A stretch of 11,275 bases of DNA. Source: Candidatus Cloacimonadota bacterium. GTDB taxonomy: Bacteria > Cloacimonadota > Cloacimonadia > Cloacimonadales > WRIO01. Each line of letters starts with the position of its first letter. Position 1 is the first letter of the stretch. Of the stretch, positions 1-7,756 are shown piece after piece. Where the stretch lies: positions 1 to 11,275 of the forward strand of contig JALNXV010000087.1 of the NCBI GenBank assembly GCA_023230175.1, in the 5' to 3' direction. Made by a program: the position numbers and the translations under genes. Under the pieces are notes generated by a model. That model ran no database searches. It saw nothing but the letters and a program-made list of their open reading frames with translations, and was not told where the DNA came from.

Positions 1-1215
1 ATTGATGATGAATGGGAGTACGAAGGTAGTTACATTAAATGGATATTGCCGTTAAATACAGATGATGGACTAGAGACTAAAATATATTTTCTTGATGATG
101 ATTTTAACGAAATTACTTGTATTAGCTTAGATTATGCTATTATAAGTAATTTTATATATAATGATTGTAATCTATCTTTTTTTAGTTTGCCGATAACTTA
201 TTCAAAACCAACACTGCTAAATTTTGATGAACAATTGGATCTTCGAGTGACTTACTTTTCTAATGATGAAGAGTTGCATAGTAATAATATAGAAACAGCA
301 TTTACAAGTGAATATTTATTAAATAATCACGAGATATTTGTTTGGGAAAAAACTGATAAGCCTCTTAATAATAATTTTTACTTATTTAATTTCAATTCTC
401 ACGTAATTCAAAAAATTGATATTGACTTTCCTTATTCTTTAACAGGTTCTCCTATTCTTGCTGATGTAAATAATAATGGTAACCCGGATTTAATTTTATC
501 TCACGCAAATGGTTTTGAGGCATATAGTTTGAAAGGTTCATTATTAAAAAGTATTGAGATTGATTTTATTGATGATGTTGATAACGGTTCCGGCGTTATT
601 GCTTGGGATATAAACAATGACGGTAATAATTACTATTTAGGTACTTTTTCCGGTAATAGATTTAAGGTTTTTGATTCACAGTTTAATGAATTAAAGAATT
701 ATTCACGAACATTTTCACGTTCAGTAAAAACTAAGTCTTATATTAGTAGTAATGATACAGAAGTGTCTTTTTATCAAGCAACTGATGAAGGAAGAATTTA
801 TGAATTTAAACTTGATTTCGTTAATGTTGATCATTTAGAGAACTTAACTTGGTCATTACAAAATATAAATTATTTTAGAAATTCTTATTGGAAAGATAAA
901 TTAGTTAATCAATTTAATAACTCTGAAGAAATATTTGTTTCAAAGCAAAATTATCTTTATCCAAACCCTTGGATTAAGAGACATCATAGTCAGTTGAAAT
1001 TTAATATTATGACCTCTAAGGATACTGAAGTAGAAATTTTAATATATGATATTTCAGGTCATTTGATTGCAAAGAAAATTGATCAAACTGAAGCTTATGT
1101 ATCTGATTTAAAAAAGTTTTGCTTTAATCCGGAAAAATGGTCATCAGGGATATATTTTGCTATTGTTAAATCAGAAGGTAAAGAGATAAAACTAAAATTT
1201 GGCATAGAAAAATAA
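1..1215 (+). CDS. Secreted beta-propeller-like protein with FlgD/type-IX-like C-terminal domain (5' truncated by window edge)
   Basis: The frame is open from base 1 with no stop, so the gene begins outside the window and only its last 404 codons are seen; the TTG at 46 is unlikely to be the start. Visible residues about 150-215 carry integrin-like calcium loops (ADVNNNGNPDL, AWDINNDGNN) typical of FG-GAP/VCBS propeller blades. After YPNP (Y320 of the visible part), about 85 residues have the pattern of a FlgD-like Ig fold or type IX secretion C-terminal signal, including an IYDISG segment, WSSGIYFAIV and a final KLKFGIEK. In Bacteroidota such domains direct proteins across the outer membrane and to the surface. 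The missing N-terminal part may hold an enzyme domain; the layout resembles the back half of the protease at 2273-6409. It lies 16 bases before the PorV-like gene and is probably cotranscribed with it. The catalytic function is unknown. Confidence 0.8.
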   Translation: MDDEWEYEGSYIKWILPLNTDDGLETKIYFLDDDFNEITCISLDYAIISNFIYNDCNLSFFSLPITYSKPTLLNFDEQLDLRVTYFSNDEELHSNNIETAFTSEYLLNNHEIFVWEKTDKPLNNNFYLFNFNSHVIQKIDIDFPYSLTGSPILADVNNNGNPDLILSHANGFEAYSLKGSLLKSIEIDFIDDVDNGSGVIAWDINNDGNNYYLGTFSGNRFKVFDSQFNELKNYSRTFSRSVKTKSYISSNDTEVSFYQATDEGRIYEFKLDFVNVDHLENLTWSLQNINYFRNSYWKDKLVNQFNNSEEIFVSKQNYLYPNPWIKRHHSQLKFNIMTSKDTEVEILIYDISGHLIAKKIDQTEAYVSDLKKFCFNPEKWSSGIYFAIVKSEGKEIKLKFGIEK

Positions 1216-1231
1216 TTTTGGAGGATAAATT

Positions 1232-2143
1232 ATGAAATTTTTTAAGAAAAGTGTAATTATAATTGCAATATTAACCATATCAGTTAACTTATTTAGTTCA
1301 ATTGATAAAAATGCAGGAAAATATGGTTATCAATTTTTGAAAATGCCGGTAGCTGTTGAATTAGCTGGAACTGCAAATACCGGTGAGATGTTTTCTGACT
1401 CACCTTTAATTATGATGCATAACCCTGTAGCATATAATAGAGTTTTTGGTTCGATGGTTGCGATATCTCATACTAGTTGGATGATTGATACTAATATGTA
1501 TAATATCGCTTGGAGAAAGACTAATTTTAATAATTCATTTGGATTTGGTTTAATTTATGTTGATTATGGAGAGTTTGAAAATAGAACAGATAATGGGCTT
1601 CTTGTTGGTAGTTATTATCCAATGGATTTAAATTTTACTGTTAATTATTCTCAATTAATTACAGATGGTTTTTATGGAGGATTGAATCTTAAATTACTTT
1701 ATGAAAAATTAAATACTTCTTCAGCTTTAGCTCTTACTTCAGATTTAGGTTTTTTATATAAAACCCCGCTCAAATTTACAAATTTTGATTTTAATATTAA
1801 AAATTTAATCAATATATCCGGTAAGATGGATAATGAAGCAATTGATTTGCCTTTAATTGCTGAGTTTGGAATTACTTCAGGTAAAGAGATTACAGAAAAT
1901 ATTAGATTAGCTCCGGCTTTAAAGCTTGTATATATGCAAGATTATGAAGATATAAAACCTTTTGTTGGATTAAATACTGTTTTGTATGATATGTTTACCA
2001 TTAGATTTGGATATAAATTTAATTATAATGAAGAGGATTTTTCAACAGGTGTAGGATTTAAGATAAATAATATTGAATTAAATTATTCGTTTGTTAATAA
2101 TTTGGACAATGTACACCTAATTGGATTGAACTGGAAATATTAG
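1232..2143 (+). CDS. PorV/PorQ-like (UPF0164-type) outer-membrane beta-barrel protein
   Basis: This 303-residue protein starts with a clear signal peptide (MKFFKK then a hydrophobic core, probable cleavage near FSS at residues 21-23). The mature N-terminus has the family layout: an AGKYGYQFLK-like segment, an alanine/glycine-rich stretch (AVELAGTANTGE) and an NP motif (HNPVAYN, residues 63-69) where relatives usually have WNPAG. The rest alternates polar and hydrophobic residues as in an outer-membrane barrel and ends in an aromatic residue (LNWKY). Family members are FadL-like barrels; PorV of Porphyromonas carries type IX cargo from the translocon to the attachment complex. A GGAGG ribosome binding site at 1220-1224 lies 7 bases before the ATG. 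Its position between two cargo-like genes supports a role in export or surface display, but this is inferred. A generic structural barrel protein is the alternative. Confidence 0.72.
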   Translation: MKFFKKSVIIIAILTISVNLFSSIDKNAGKYGYQFLKMPVAVELAGTANTGEMFSDSPLIMMHNPVAYNRVFGSMVAISHTSWMIDTNMYNIAWRKTNFNNSFGFGLIYVDYGEFENRTDNGLLVGSYYPMDLNFTVNYSQLITDGFYGGLNLKLLYEKLNTSSALALTSDLGFLYKTPLKFTNFDFNIKNLINISGKMDNEAIDLPLIAEFGITSGKEITENIRLAPALKLVYMQDYEDIKPFVGLNTVLYDMFTIRFGYKFNYNEEDFSTGVGFKINNIELNYSFVNNLDNVHLIGLNWKY

Positions 2144-2170
2144 ATTAAATAGTTAGATTTTAAAAATTGC

Positions 2171-2198
2171 TTGACAAAATAGTAAGTTAAGATAGTAT
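2171..2198 (+). promoter_or_regulatory. Sigma-70-like promoter candidate for the protease gene
   Basis: A perfect TTGACA -35 box (2171-2176) is followed after 16 bases by TAGTAT (2193-2198), a 4-of-6 match to the -10 consensus. Transcription would start near 2205, leaving a leader of about 68 bases before the ATG at 2273. This is the only good promoter-like pair I found in a non-coding stretch of the window. The weak -10 box and the assumption of a standard sigma factor limit confidence. Confidence 0.5.
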
Positions 2199-2218
2199 TA
2201 AATTTTTAATAAGTGTTT

Positions 2219-2251
2219 CAAAGATAGGGGTTTATAAAACCTCTGTTTTTG
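2219..2251 (+). terminator. Long hairpin with U-tract in the leader of the protease gene; terminator or attenuator candidate
   Basis: Bases 2219-2233 pair with 2237-2251 over 15 positions, three of them G-T, leaving a three-base loop (ATA). The GC-rich core is AGGGGTTT against AAACCTCT (2226-2233 with 2237-2244), and five T residues follow at 2246-2250, the form of an intrinsic terminator. It may end the transcript of the two upstream genes. It also lies only about 15 bases downstream of the predicted start site of the promoter at 2171-2198, so transcripts from that promoter must pass through it before the protease gene. Both roles are possible; nothing in the sequence decides between them. 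Confidence 0.6.
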
Positions 2252-2262
2252 ATATTAAAGTC

Positions 2263-2268
2263 AGGAGG
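2263..2268 (+). promoter_or_regulatory. Ribosome binding site fixing the protease start at ATG 2273
   Basis: AGGAGG lies four bases before the ATG at 2273, which is followed directly by a typical signal peptide. An in-frame TTG at 2249 would add eight residues, but it sits inside the hairpin, upstream of this site, and would spoil the N-terminus of the signal peptide. The ATG at 2273 is therefore chosen. Confidence 0.8.
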
Positions 2269-2272
2269 CTTA

Positions 2273-5200
2273 ATGAATAGAAAGGTATTTTTAATAATAC
2301 TTTTTATTTTTTTTAACTTATCTATTTTTGCTACGCCATCTCAAAATGAGATTTTAATAAAGACAAAGGATAGTTTACAATTTAATAGAAGTATGATTTA
2401 TGATGAGGAAATTTCATCAATTTTTTCAAATTATAAAATATCTTCTATTGATGAAGTTAGTCCATCATCTATAGGCTTTAATTGGTATCTGATTACAACA
2501 GAAGAAAAAATCGAAATGTCATCTTTGAAAAATCAAGCAAAAAATTTAAATAATATTAAAGAGATACAGTATAACGGATTAAGCCAATTTAATCTTGTCC
2601 CTAATGATTCTTTATACAATGATCAAAGCTTAATTTTTGAAATGATTAACGCTCCTCAAGTATGGGATATTCAAACAGGTTCTGAGCAGATAGTTGTGGC
2701 TGTTGTTGATTCAGGTATTTTATTTTTAGAGGATTTGATTAACAATATTTTTATTAATGAAGGTGAAATTCCAGATGATAATATTGATAATGATGGGAAT
2801 GGATTCGTTGATGATTATATGGGGTATGATTTTGTACATTCTCCATATATGTCTCATATTGCCATAGGTGATTATCTTGATAGAGATTGTGATGTGACCG
2901 ATGAAACATATCACGGCACTCATGTTTCCGGTATAATTGCTGCAGATAGTGATAATAATATTGGTATTGCAGGTACTGCATGGAATATAAAAATTATGCC
3001 TATTAGAGCAGGGTTCAGTACTACAGGTGGAGGCGGTTTTCTCGAAGATGATGATGCTGCTGCAGCATTGTTATATGCAGCCAATATGGGCGTTCATATT
3101 ATTAATGTTAGTTGGGGTGATGCTAATTATTCTCAAATAATAAAAGATGCTATTGATTATTGTGCTGAAAAAGGAGTCATAGTCGTTTGTGCTGCAGGAA
3201 ATACTCCGGGAGGAAATATAAATTACCCGGCCAGATTTAATAATACAATTTCAGTAGGTGCCGTTGACCAATATAAGCAATTAGCTTCTTTTTCCAGCTA
3301 TGGCCCTGAATTAGACATTATGGCTCCAGGTCAAGAGATTTTATCTACATATTCAGAAGAAACTATTTATAATAGATTATCCGGTACTTCAATGGCTGCT
3401 CCTTTTGTTTCCGGAGCTATTGCCTTATTGCTGTCAGAAGAGCCGGGATTGGATGTTTTTGAGATTAAAAATCGGTTGATGGTTTCGGCATTAGATTTAG
3501 GTGATCAAGGCTTTGATATTCATTATGGATATGGTTTATTAGACATTAATAATTTAATACAAATGAATAATGATGACATTGTTGAAATAAGTTATCCTGT
3601 TGATAATCAAAAAATTGATTCTTCCTTTAATATTTTTGGGCGAGTTAATTCTTCAAATTTTTTAAGATATACTGTAATGTTTACTGATGAACTACATCCT
3701 CAATCTACTGATTGGAAGGATGTTTCCACTCATACGAATACACCTGTTTATTATTATAATCAAGTAGAAAATAATGTTTTAGCGAATTTTTATTTGCCAA
3801 GCAGTTTTAATGATAATCTTTATAGGTTAAGAGTAAGAATGGAGTGTATTGATGGTAATTTTATTGACAAATTCTTATTATTTTATATTGATAGAGAAAT
3901 ACCGAGTTTAGTCGAAGAAAGTGTTTTTTGTCAGAAGCGCTATAATGAATATAAAGCAGAGTATTATGTTTTTTCATTATGGAATAAAAAAGTAGCACTT
4001 AGTATGGATTACAAAATCGGGGATACTGTTAATTATGTAGCTTCAGCTGTATATGATAGTGTTCATATTCTCTTACTGGATGATTTAACTCATAATGGGG
4101 AATTAGAAGTTAAATTTTCTGCTTTAGATTTATCCGGAAATATTCAAGAAACCGAATGGATTGATTTAAATATAAATATTACTCAAGAAGAGATACCAAA
4201 CACCGATTTTATAAGTATGGAGTTAGGAAGTGGCTTAGTTTTATCAAAAAATAATATAGATTTTAATAATAATAATCGTAAAGAATTTATAGCAATGCAA
4301 ACAGGAGAATCAATAATGAATTCTGTTTGTGCTTATGAGTTTTATCAGAATAATTTAATAGAAACTCATTCTTTTTTAGAAGATTTTTGGCCTTTAGATG
4401 CGATGAAAAAAGACAATGGATATTCTAAGATAGCTTCTCTTAGAGGTGATCAATTACAAATTTATGAGTCTTTATCAGTCAATTCTTACCCGGATTTGCC
4501 TCTATGGAATTTGTCAGATGTTTCAGGAGCGATATTTGCTGATTTTAATAATGATACAAATCAAGATATTGTCGTTGTCAGAAATTTATTATCAGAAATT
4601 GCTATTGAACTATATCAAGAAAATTCAGATTCTTATCAAATTTATGATACAATTTTAAATAATACTCAAACTAACTCTCGTCGAATGTTTGTGCCTAAAA
4701 TTCAAGCAGATAATTTAGATAATGATGAATATTTAGACTTACTTACAGCTGATACTGATGGAGATGTTATGATTTGGGAATACGTTGATGGTGAAGCTCA
4801 ATTAAGTTGGACAAAAAGACTTCCTATCACAAATATCTATTATTTACAAACCGGAGATTTTACCGGTGATGGTCAAGTAGAATTTTTAGCCGGAGGATAT
4901 GTAACTTCTGAACAAGCAAATAAAAGTTGGTGGTATTTTGAGTTATTTAAATCAACTCAAGATAATCAATATATTTCGATAGATTCTATTGCTTTTTCAA
5001 AAGTAATTACCGGAGAAAATTCCATAAGCTCAATAGATTTTACAGGAGACGGAAAAAAGGAGATAGTACTTGCATTAAGCCCATATTTGTATGTTTTATC
5101 TTATTTAGAAAATAGCTTAAAACCGATATTTTGGACTAATTGTGATAATTCATATCAAATTTCATCTATGGAATCAAATGAATATCATAATTCGCTTATA

Positions 5201-6409
5201 GTCTATAATAAAACTATCGATGAAGAATTGAAAAGTTTTGCTTTGACTATTAATGAATCTTTTAATGGACCCAATACACCTCAAAATTTAAATGCAGAAG
5301 TTCTAACTGATGGTATAAAATTGAGTTGGGATAATATGAATGCAGATTATTTTGAGATATTCTTCAAATATGATGAAGATTCAGGATTTCAATATCTTGG
5401 GCAAAGTGTTGAAAATGAATTTTATGATAACAGGTTAATTGAAAAACAGCAGATTATATATTCTGTAAGGGCATTAGCGTCTAACCTTGATCCTATTGAA
5501 AGTTATATGTCTTATCCTATTATTGTTCATTTAGTAAATCCAACTGAAGTTATTGATGTGAAGATGGTTAGTAATGATTCTATATTGTTGACTTTTAATA
5601 ATTCTTTACAGATTGATTGTATAAATATGCTACTATTTAACGTTAATAATGAGGTTGGTTCTCCATCATCCGTTAATTTCTTTGATGATGGGAAAATACT
5701 TTATTTAACTTTTTTTAGTGATATCCCGGAAAGAGAAGATTTAAAGCTTAGTTTCAGAGGATTAAAAGATAGTTATAATCGGCAGATAACAGATTCAGTT
5801 ATAGATTTTTTATGGAACATAGATACAGTATCTCCTTATGTTACAAGAGTTCAAAAAGAATCTGAAAGTCAATTCAGCTTAATATTTTCTGAGTTATTAG
5901 ATTATCAATCATCTTTACTTGTTTCAAATTATAGCTTAGAAGTGCCGGTAGAAGATTATGAAAATTGTATTACTGAAATATCCGTGATTGATTCAATTGT
6001 TACGTGTAGTTTATTATATGATATAGCAAAAGTTAATAAAAATTATTACATTAAAATGAAAGATATTAGGGATCTTTCCGGTAATGTTATAAACTCAATG
6101 CATAATCGTATATCTTTAAACTTGACAGAATTGAGGGATTTATCTTTATTGGTAGTATATCCTAATCCATTGAATATCAATGAAACAGATAGATTTAAAT
6201 TTGAAAATTTACCTAAAGATAAGAAAGGAGACATAAAAATATTTAATATGGCCGGGGAAATAATTTTTGAAAAAAAAATCATAAATGAAGCGAAATTAGA
6301 ATGGCAAGTATGTAATAATAAAGGTAAAGCAGTTTCAAGTGGATTATATTATTATATAATTTCTTTTGATGGTGAAAATAAGAGAGGTAAGCTTGCTGTT
6401 ATTAGGTAA
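2273..6409 (+). CDS. Subtilisin-family (S8) secreted serine protease with integrin-like repeats and sorting-like C-terminal domain
   Basis: The 1378-residue product begins with a signal peptide (residues 1-20, ending IFA) and a propeptide-like region to about 125. The S8 domain follows, with catalytic Asp146 (VVDSG), His214 (HGTHVSG), oxyanion Asn310 (AAGN) and Ser373 (SGTSMAAP), so it should be active. An Asp/Asn-rich, EF-hand-like insertion (about 168-182, IDNDGNGFVDD) separates Asp146 from His214. Residues about 437-560 look Ig-like. Five DFNNxx/DFTGDG calcium-loop repeats start near 663, 757, 813, 862 and 922, as in FG-GAP/VCBS propellers. A fibronectin-III-like module spans about 1002-1088, two Ig-like modules span about 1090-1290, and a FlgD/type-IX-like C-terminal domain starts at YPNP (Y1296). 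Family knowledge suggests a surface or secreted protease cleaving external protein; the substrate is unknown. No terminator separates it from the next gene, 36 bases on. Confidence 0.93.
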   Translation: MNRKVFLIILFIFFNLSIFATPSQNEILIKTKDSLQFNRSMIYDEEISSIFSNYKISSIDEVSPSSIGFNWYLITTEEKIEMSSLKNQAKNLNNIKEIQYNGLSQFNLVPNDSLYNDQSLIFEMINAPQVWDIQTGSEQIVVAVVDSGILFLEDLINNIFINEGEIPDDNIDNDGNGFVDDYMGYDFVHSPYMSHIAIGDYLDRDCDVTDETYHGTHVSGIIAADSDNNIGIAGTAWNIKIMPIRAGFSTTGGGGFLEDDDAAAALLYAANMGVHIINVSWGDANYSQIIKDAIDYCAEKGVIVVCAAGNTPGGNINYPARFNNTISVGAVDQYKQLASFSSYGPELDIMAPGQEILSTYSEETIYNRLSGTSMAAPFVSGAIALLLSEEPGLDVFEIKNRLMVSALDLGDQGFDIHYGYGLLDINNLIQMNNDDIVEISYPVDNQKIDSSFNIFGRVNSSNFLRYTVMFTDELHPQSTDWKDVSTHTNTPVYYYNQVENNVLANFYLPSSFNDNLYRLRVRMECIDGNFIDKFLLFYIDREIPSLVEESVFCQKRYNEYKAEYYVFSLWNKKVALSMDYKIGDTVNYVASAVYDSVHILLLDDLTHNGELEVKFSALDLSGNIQETEWIDLNINITQEEIPNTDFISMELGSGLVLSKNNIDFNNNNRKEFIAMQTGESIMNSVCAYEFYQNNLIETHSFLEDFWPLDAMKKDNGYSKIASLRGDQLQIYESLSVNSYPDLPLWNLSDVSGAIFADFNNDTNQDIVVVRNLLSEIAIELYQENSDSYQIYDTILNNTQTNSRRMFVPKIQADNLDNDEYLDLLTADTDGDVMIWEYVDGEAQLSWTKRLPITNIYYLQTGDFTGDGQVEFLAGGYVTSEQANKSWWYFELFKSTQDNQYISIDSIAFSKVITGENSISSIDFTGDGKKEIVLALSPYLYVLSYLENSLKPIFWTNCDNSYQISSMESNEYHNSLIVYNKTIDEELKSFALTINESFNGPNTPQNLNAEVLTDGIKLSWDNMNADYFEIFFKYDEDSGFQYLGQSVENEFYDNRLIEKQQIIYSVRALASNLDPIESYMSYPIIVHLVNPTEVIDVKMVSNDSILLTFNNSLQIDCINMLLFNVNNEVGSPSSVNFFDDGKILYLTFFSDIPEREDLKLSFRGLKDSYNRQITDSVIDFLWNIDTVSPYVTRVQKESESQFSLIFSELLDYQSSLLVSNYSLEVPVEDYENCITEISVIDSIVTCSLLYDIAKVNKNYYIKMKDIRDLSGNVINSMHNRISLNLTELRDLSLLVVYPNPLNINETDRFKFENLPKDKKGDIKIFNMAGEIIFEKKIINEAKLEWQVCNNKGKAVSSGLYYYIISFDGENKRGKLAVIR

Positions 6410-6445
6410 AGGGTTCGAAAGTTTAAATTTTGAAAGGAGATTGAA

Positions 6446-7261
6446 ATGATTTCTTTAGATTGGAAAGAAAGACTGATAAATGATACTAAAGATTTTTTTG
6501 AGCGTAAATTACCTCAAAATGATTATGATTTTGATATAATTTACAATGCTTATCCTGAGAGAGTGGATAACAAAATACCTCGTGAAGTTGTTGTTTTAGT
6601 TGCTACTACTCTTGCTAATCTTATTGGTAAAAACCATTATAAATTTAAAGATTTTTGTGAGTACATTTGGAATAAAAAAGGTGAGAACGGAAAGATAGCA
6701 TTTGCTTGTTTAGTTAGTAAATTTAAAAAGTATGACAATAAGTTTTATTTTGAATTTGCTAAAAAAAATCTTTTTAACAGTTCAGATGCCCATGATACAA
6801 ACATTCTTATAGATAAAGTTTTTTATCCAATATTTAAGAAATATCCTGAAGAACATATTGATACATTGATTCATTGGCTTAGAGAAGATAATGATATTAT
6901 TAATCAACATTTGATTAAGATACCATTGAAAATTGGGAAAAATAATTCAGAATATTTAAGTAAATTTTCATCAAAACTCGAAAATAGATGGCTTGGAGCA
7001 AGTGCAGAATATGTTAAAATCAGTGGATTATTTTTAAAGCAATTATATAAATTAGATAAAAAATTGTATTTGAAAATATATAAAAACTATATAAATACTC
7101 GTGAACCGGTTTTTGTTGAAATTTTAACATCAGGTTTGACGTGTTATGAAGATTTCTTGTTGGAAGCTTATGATAATTGGTCTAAAAGCGGTAATGCAAG
7201 GCTTAAAAAAGCTGCTCTTACCGGTTATAAATATCTGATTAAGAAGAAAGGAAAAAATTAA
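6446..7261 (+). CDS. Uncharacterised all-helical protein, possibly HEAT/DNA-alkylation-repeat-like
   Basis: I do not recognise this 271-residue protein with certainty. It has no signal peptide or membrane segment, is rich in Lys, Asn, Leu and Ile, and reads as a chain of amphipathic helices ending in a basic tail (KKKGKN). Segments such as EVVVLVATTLANLIG, IDTLIHWLREDNDI and ARLKKAALTGYKYLI recall HEAT-like repeats, including the AlkD/DNA-alkylation-repeat fold. I could not place the AlkD catalytic Asp and aromatic residues, so a DNA glycosylase role is only a guess; a protein-binding scaffold is equally possible. An AAAGGAG site (6433-6439) lies six bases before the ATG. Its stop is two bases before the greA start, which implies cotranscription and translational coupling with greA. 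Confidence 0.75.
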   Translation: MISLDWKERLINDTKDFFERKLPQNDYDFDIIYNAYPERVDNKIPREVVVLVATTLANLIGKNHYKFKDFCEYIWNKKGENGKIAFACLVSKFKKYDNKFYFEFAKKNLFNSSDAHDTNILIDKVFYPIFKKYPEEHIDTLIHWLREDNDIINQHLIKIPLKIGKNNSEYLSKFSSKLENRWLGASAEYVKISGLFLKQLYKLDKKLYLKIYKNYINTREPVFVEILTSGLTCYEDFLLEAYDNWSKSGNARLKKAALTGYKYLIKKKGKN

Positions 7262-7263
7262 TT

Positions 7264-7734
7264 ATGTCTGATTATATTACCCTTGAAGGTATGCAGAGAT
7301 TACAAAAAAAAATAAATATATTGGCAGAAGAAAGACCTGCTGTTATTGATCAAGTACAAGCTGCAAGAGAGTTAGGAGACTTAAGTGAGAATGCAGAATA
7401 TCATGCAGCTAAAGAGAAACAACGTTCAATCGAACGAGAATTATCTTATTTAAATTCTCGAATGGCTAGCTTAAAGATTATTGATCCTTCAACTTTGCCA
7501 AAAGATGCTGTTAGATTTGGTGCTTATATTAAAATTATTGAAGTATCCTCAAATGAGATATTCAATTATCATTTGGTAGGAGTTGATGAGATATATGAAA
7601 GAGATGATGAAATAATTCAAGTTTCAATTGCTTCTCCCATTGGTAAAGCTATGATTGGGAAAAAAGTAAATGAAGAATTCATTGTTCAGGCACCTAAAGG
7701 TGATAGATTTTTTAAAATATTAGAGATAAAATAA
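7264..7734 (+). CDS. greA: Transcription elongation factor GreA
   Basis: GreA enters the secondary channel of RNA polymerase and stimulates cleavage of backtracked RNA so that stalled elongation complexes resume. The 156-residue length is normal for the family. The N-terminal coiled coil (about 1-75) contains the diagnostic tip ARELGDLSENAEYHAAKEKQ, with acidic residues Asp39 and Glu42 matching Asp41 and Glu44 of E. coli GreA, which help hold the catalytic magnesium. The C-terminal FKBP-like domain carries the typical ASPIGKAMIGK segment (about 123-133). The ATG follows the previous stop by two bases, and its AAAGGA-like ribosome site lies inside the end of that gene, so translation is probably coupled. 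An A9 run (7304-7312) near the start is in frame and appears compositional. Confidence 0.96.
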   Translation: MSDYITLEGMQRLQKKINILAEERPAVIDQVQAARELGDLSENAEYHAAKEKQRSIERELSYLNSRMASLKIIDPSTLPKDAVRFGAYIKIIEVSSNEIFNYHLVGVDEIYERDDEIIQVSIASPIGKAMIGKKVNEEFIVQAPKGDRFFKILEIK

Positions 7735-7756
7735 ATAACCCTGTAAAGGAGTAAAA

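Noticed and set aside
2307..2314. T8 run in the signal peptide codons of the protease gene as a possible phase-variable tract.
   Set aside because: It encodes an ordinary hydrophobic Phe/Ile stretch, and runs of this length are common in this AT-rich window.
2726..2981. Two overlapping - strand open frames, rich in His, Ile, Tyr and Gln, inside the protease gene.
   Set aside because: They oppose the conserved S8 catalytic region and have low-complexity composition, no ribosome site and no recognisable motif.
3047..3066. Short GATGAT/GCTGCT triplet repeats in the protease gene, considered as a microsatellite.
   Set aside because: They encode the Asp-Asp-Asp-Ala-Ala-Ala stretch that suits this part of the S8 domain and are too short to be a repeat locus.
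4446..4658. Second-frame + strand open frame of 70 codons inside the protease gene.
   Set aside because: It lies fully within a clearly conserved repeat region in another frame and has a biased composition (Ile, Leu, Lys, Gln).
6270..6278. A9 run near the 3' end of the protease gene; a slip in either direction gives a stop within a few codons and removes about 40 residues of the sorting-like domain, which suggested phase variation or programmed frameshifting.
   Set aside because: An equal A9 run occurs in greA (7304-7312) and an A8 run at 6761-6768, so such runs reflect base composition. No stimulatory structure or useful alternative frame follows.
6046..6282. - strand open frame over the 3' end of the protease gene.
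   Set aside because: It is antisense to the conserved C-terminal domain, with no ribosome site or family resemblance.
6414..6434. Weak inverted repeat (TTCGAAA with TTTTGAA) between the protease gene and the next gene, considered as a terminator.
   Set aside because: It has only seven mostly A-T pairs, a seven-base loop and no T-tract, and it runs into the ribosome binding site of the next gene.
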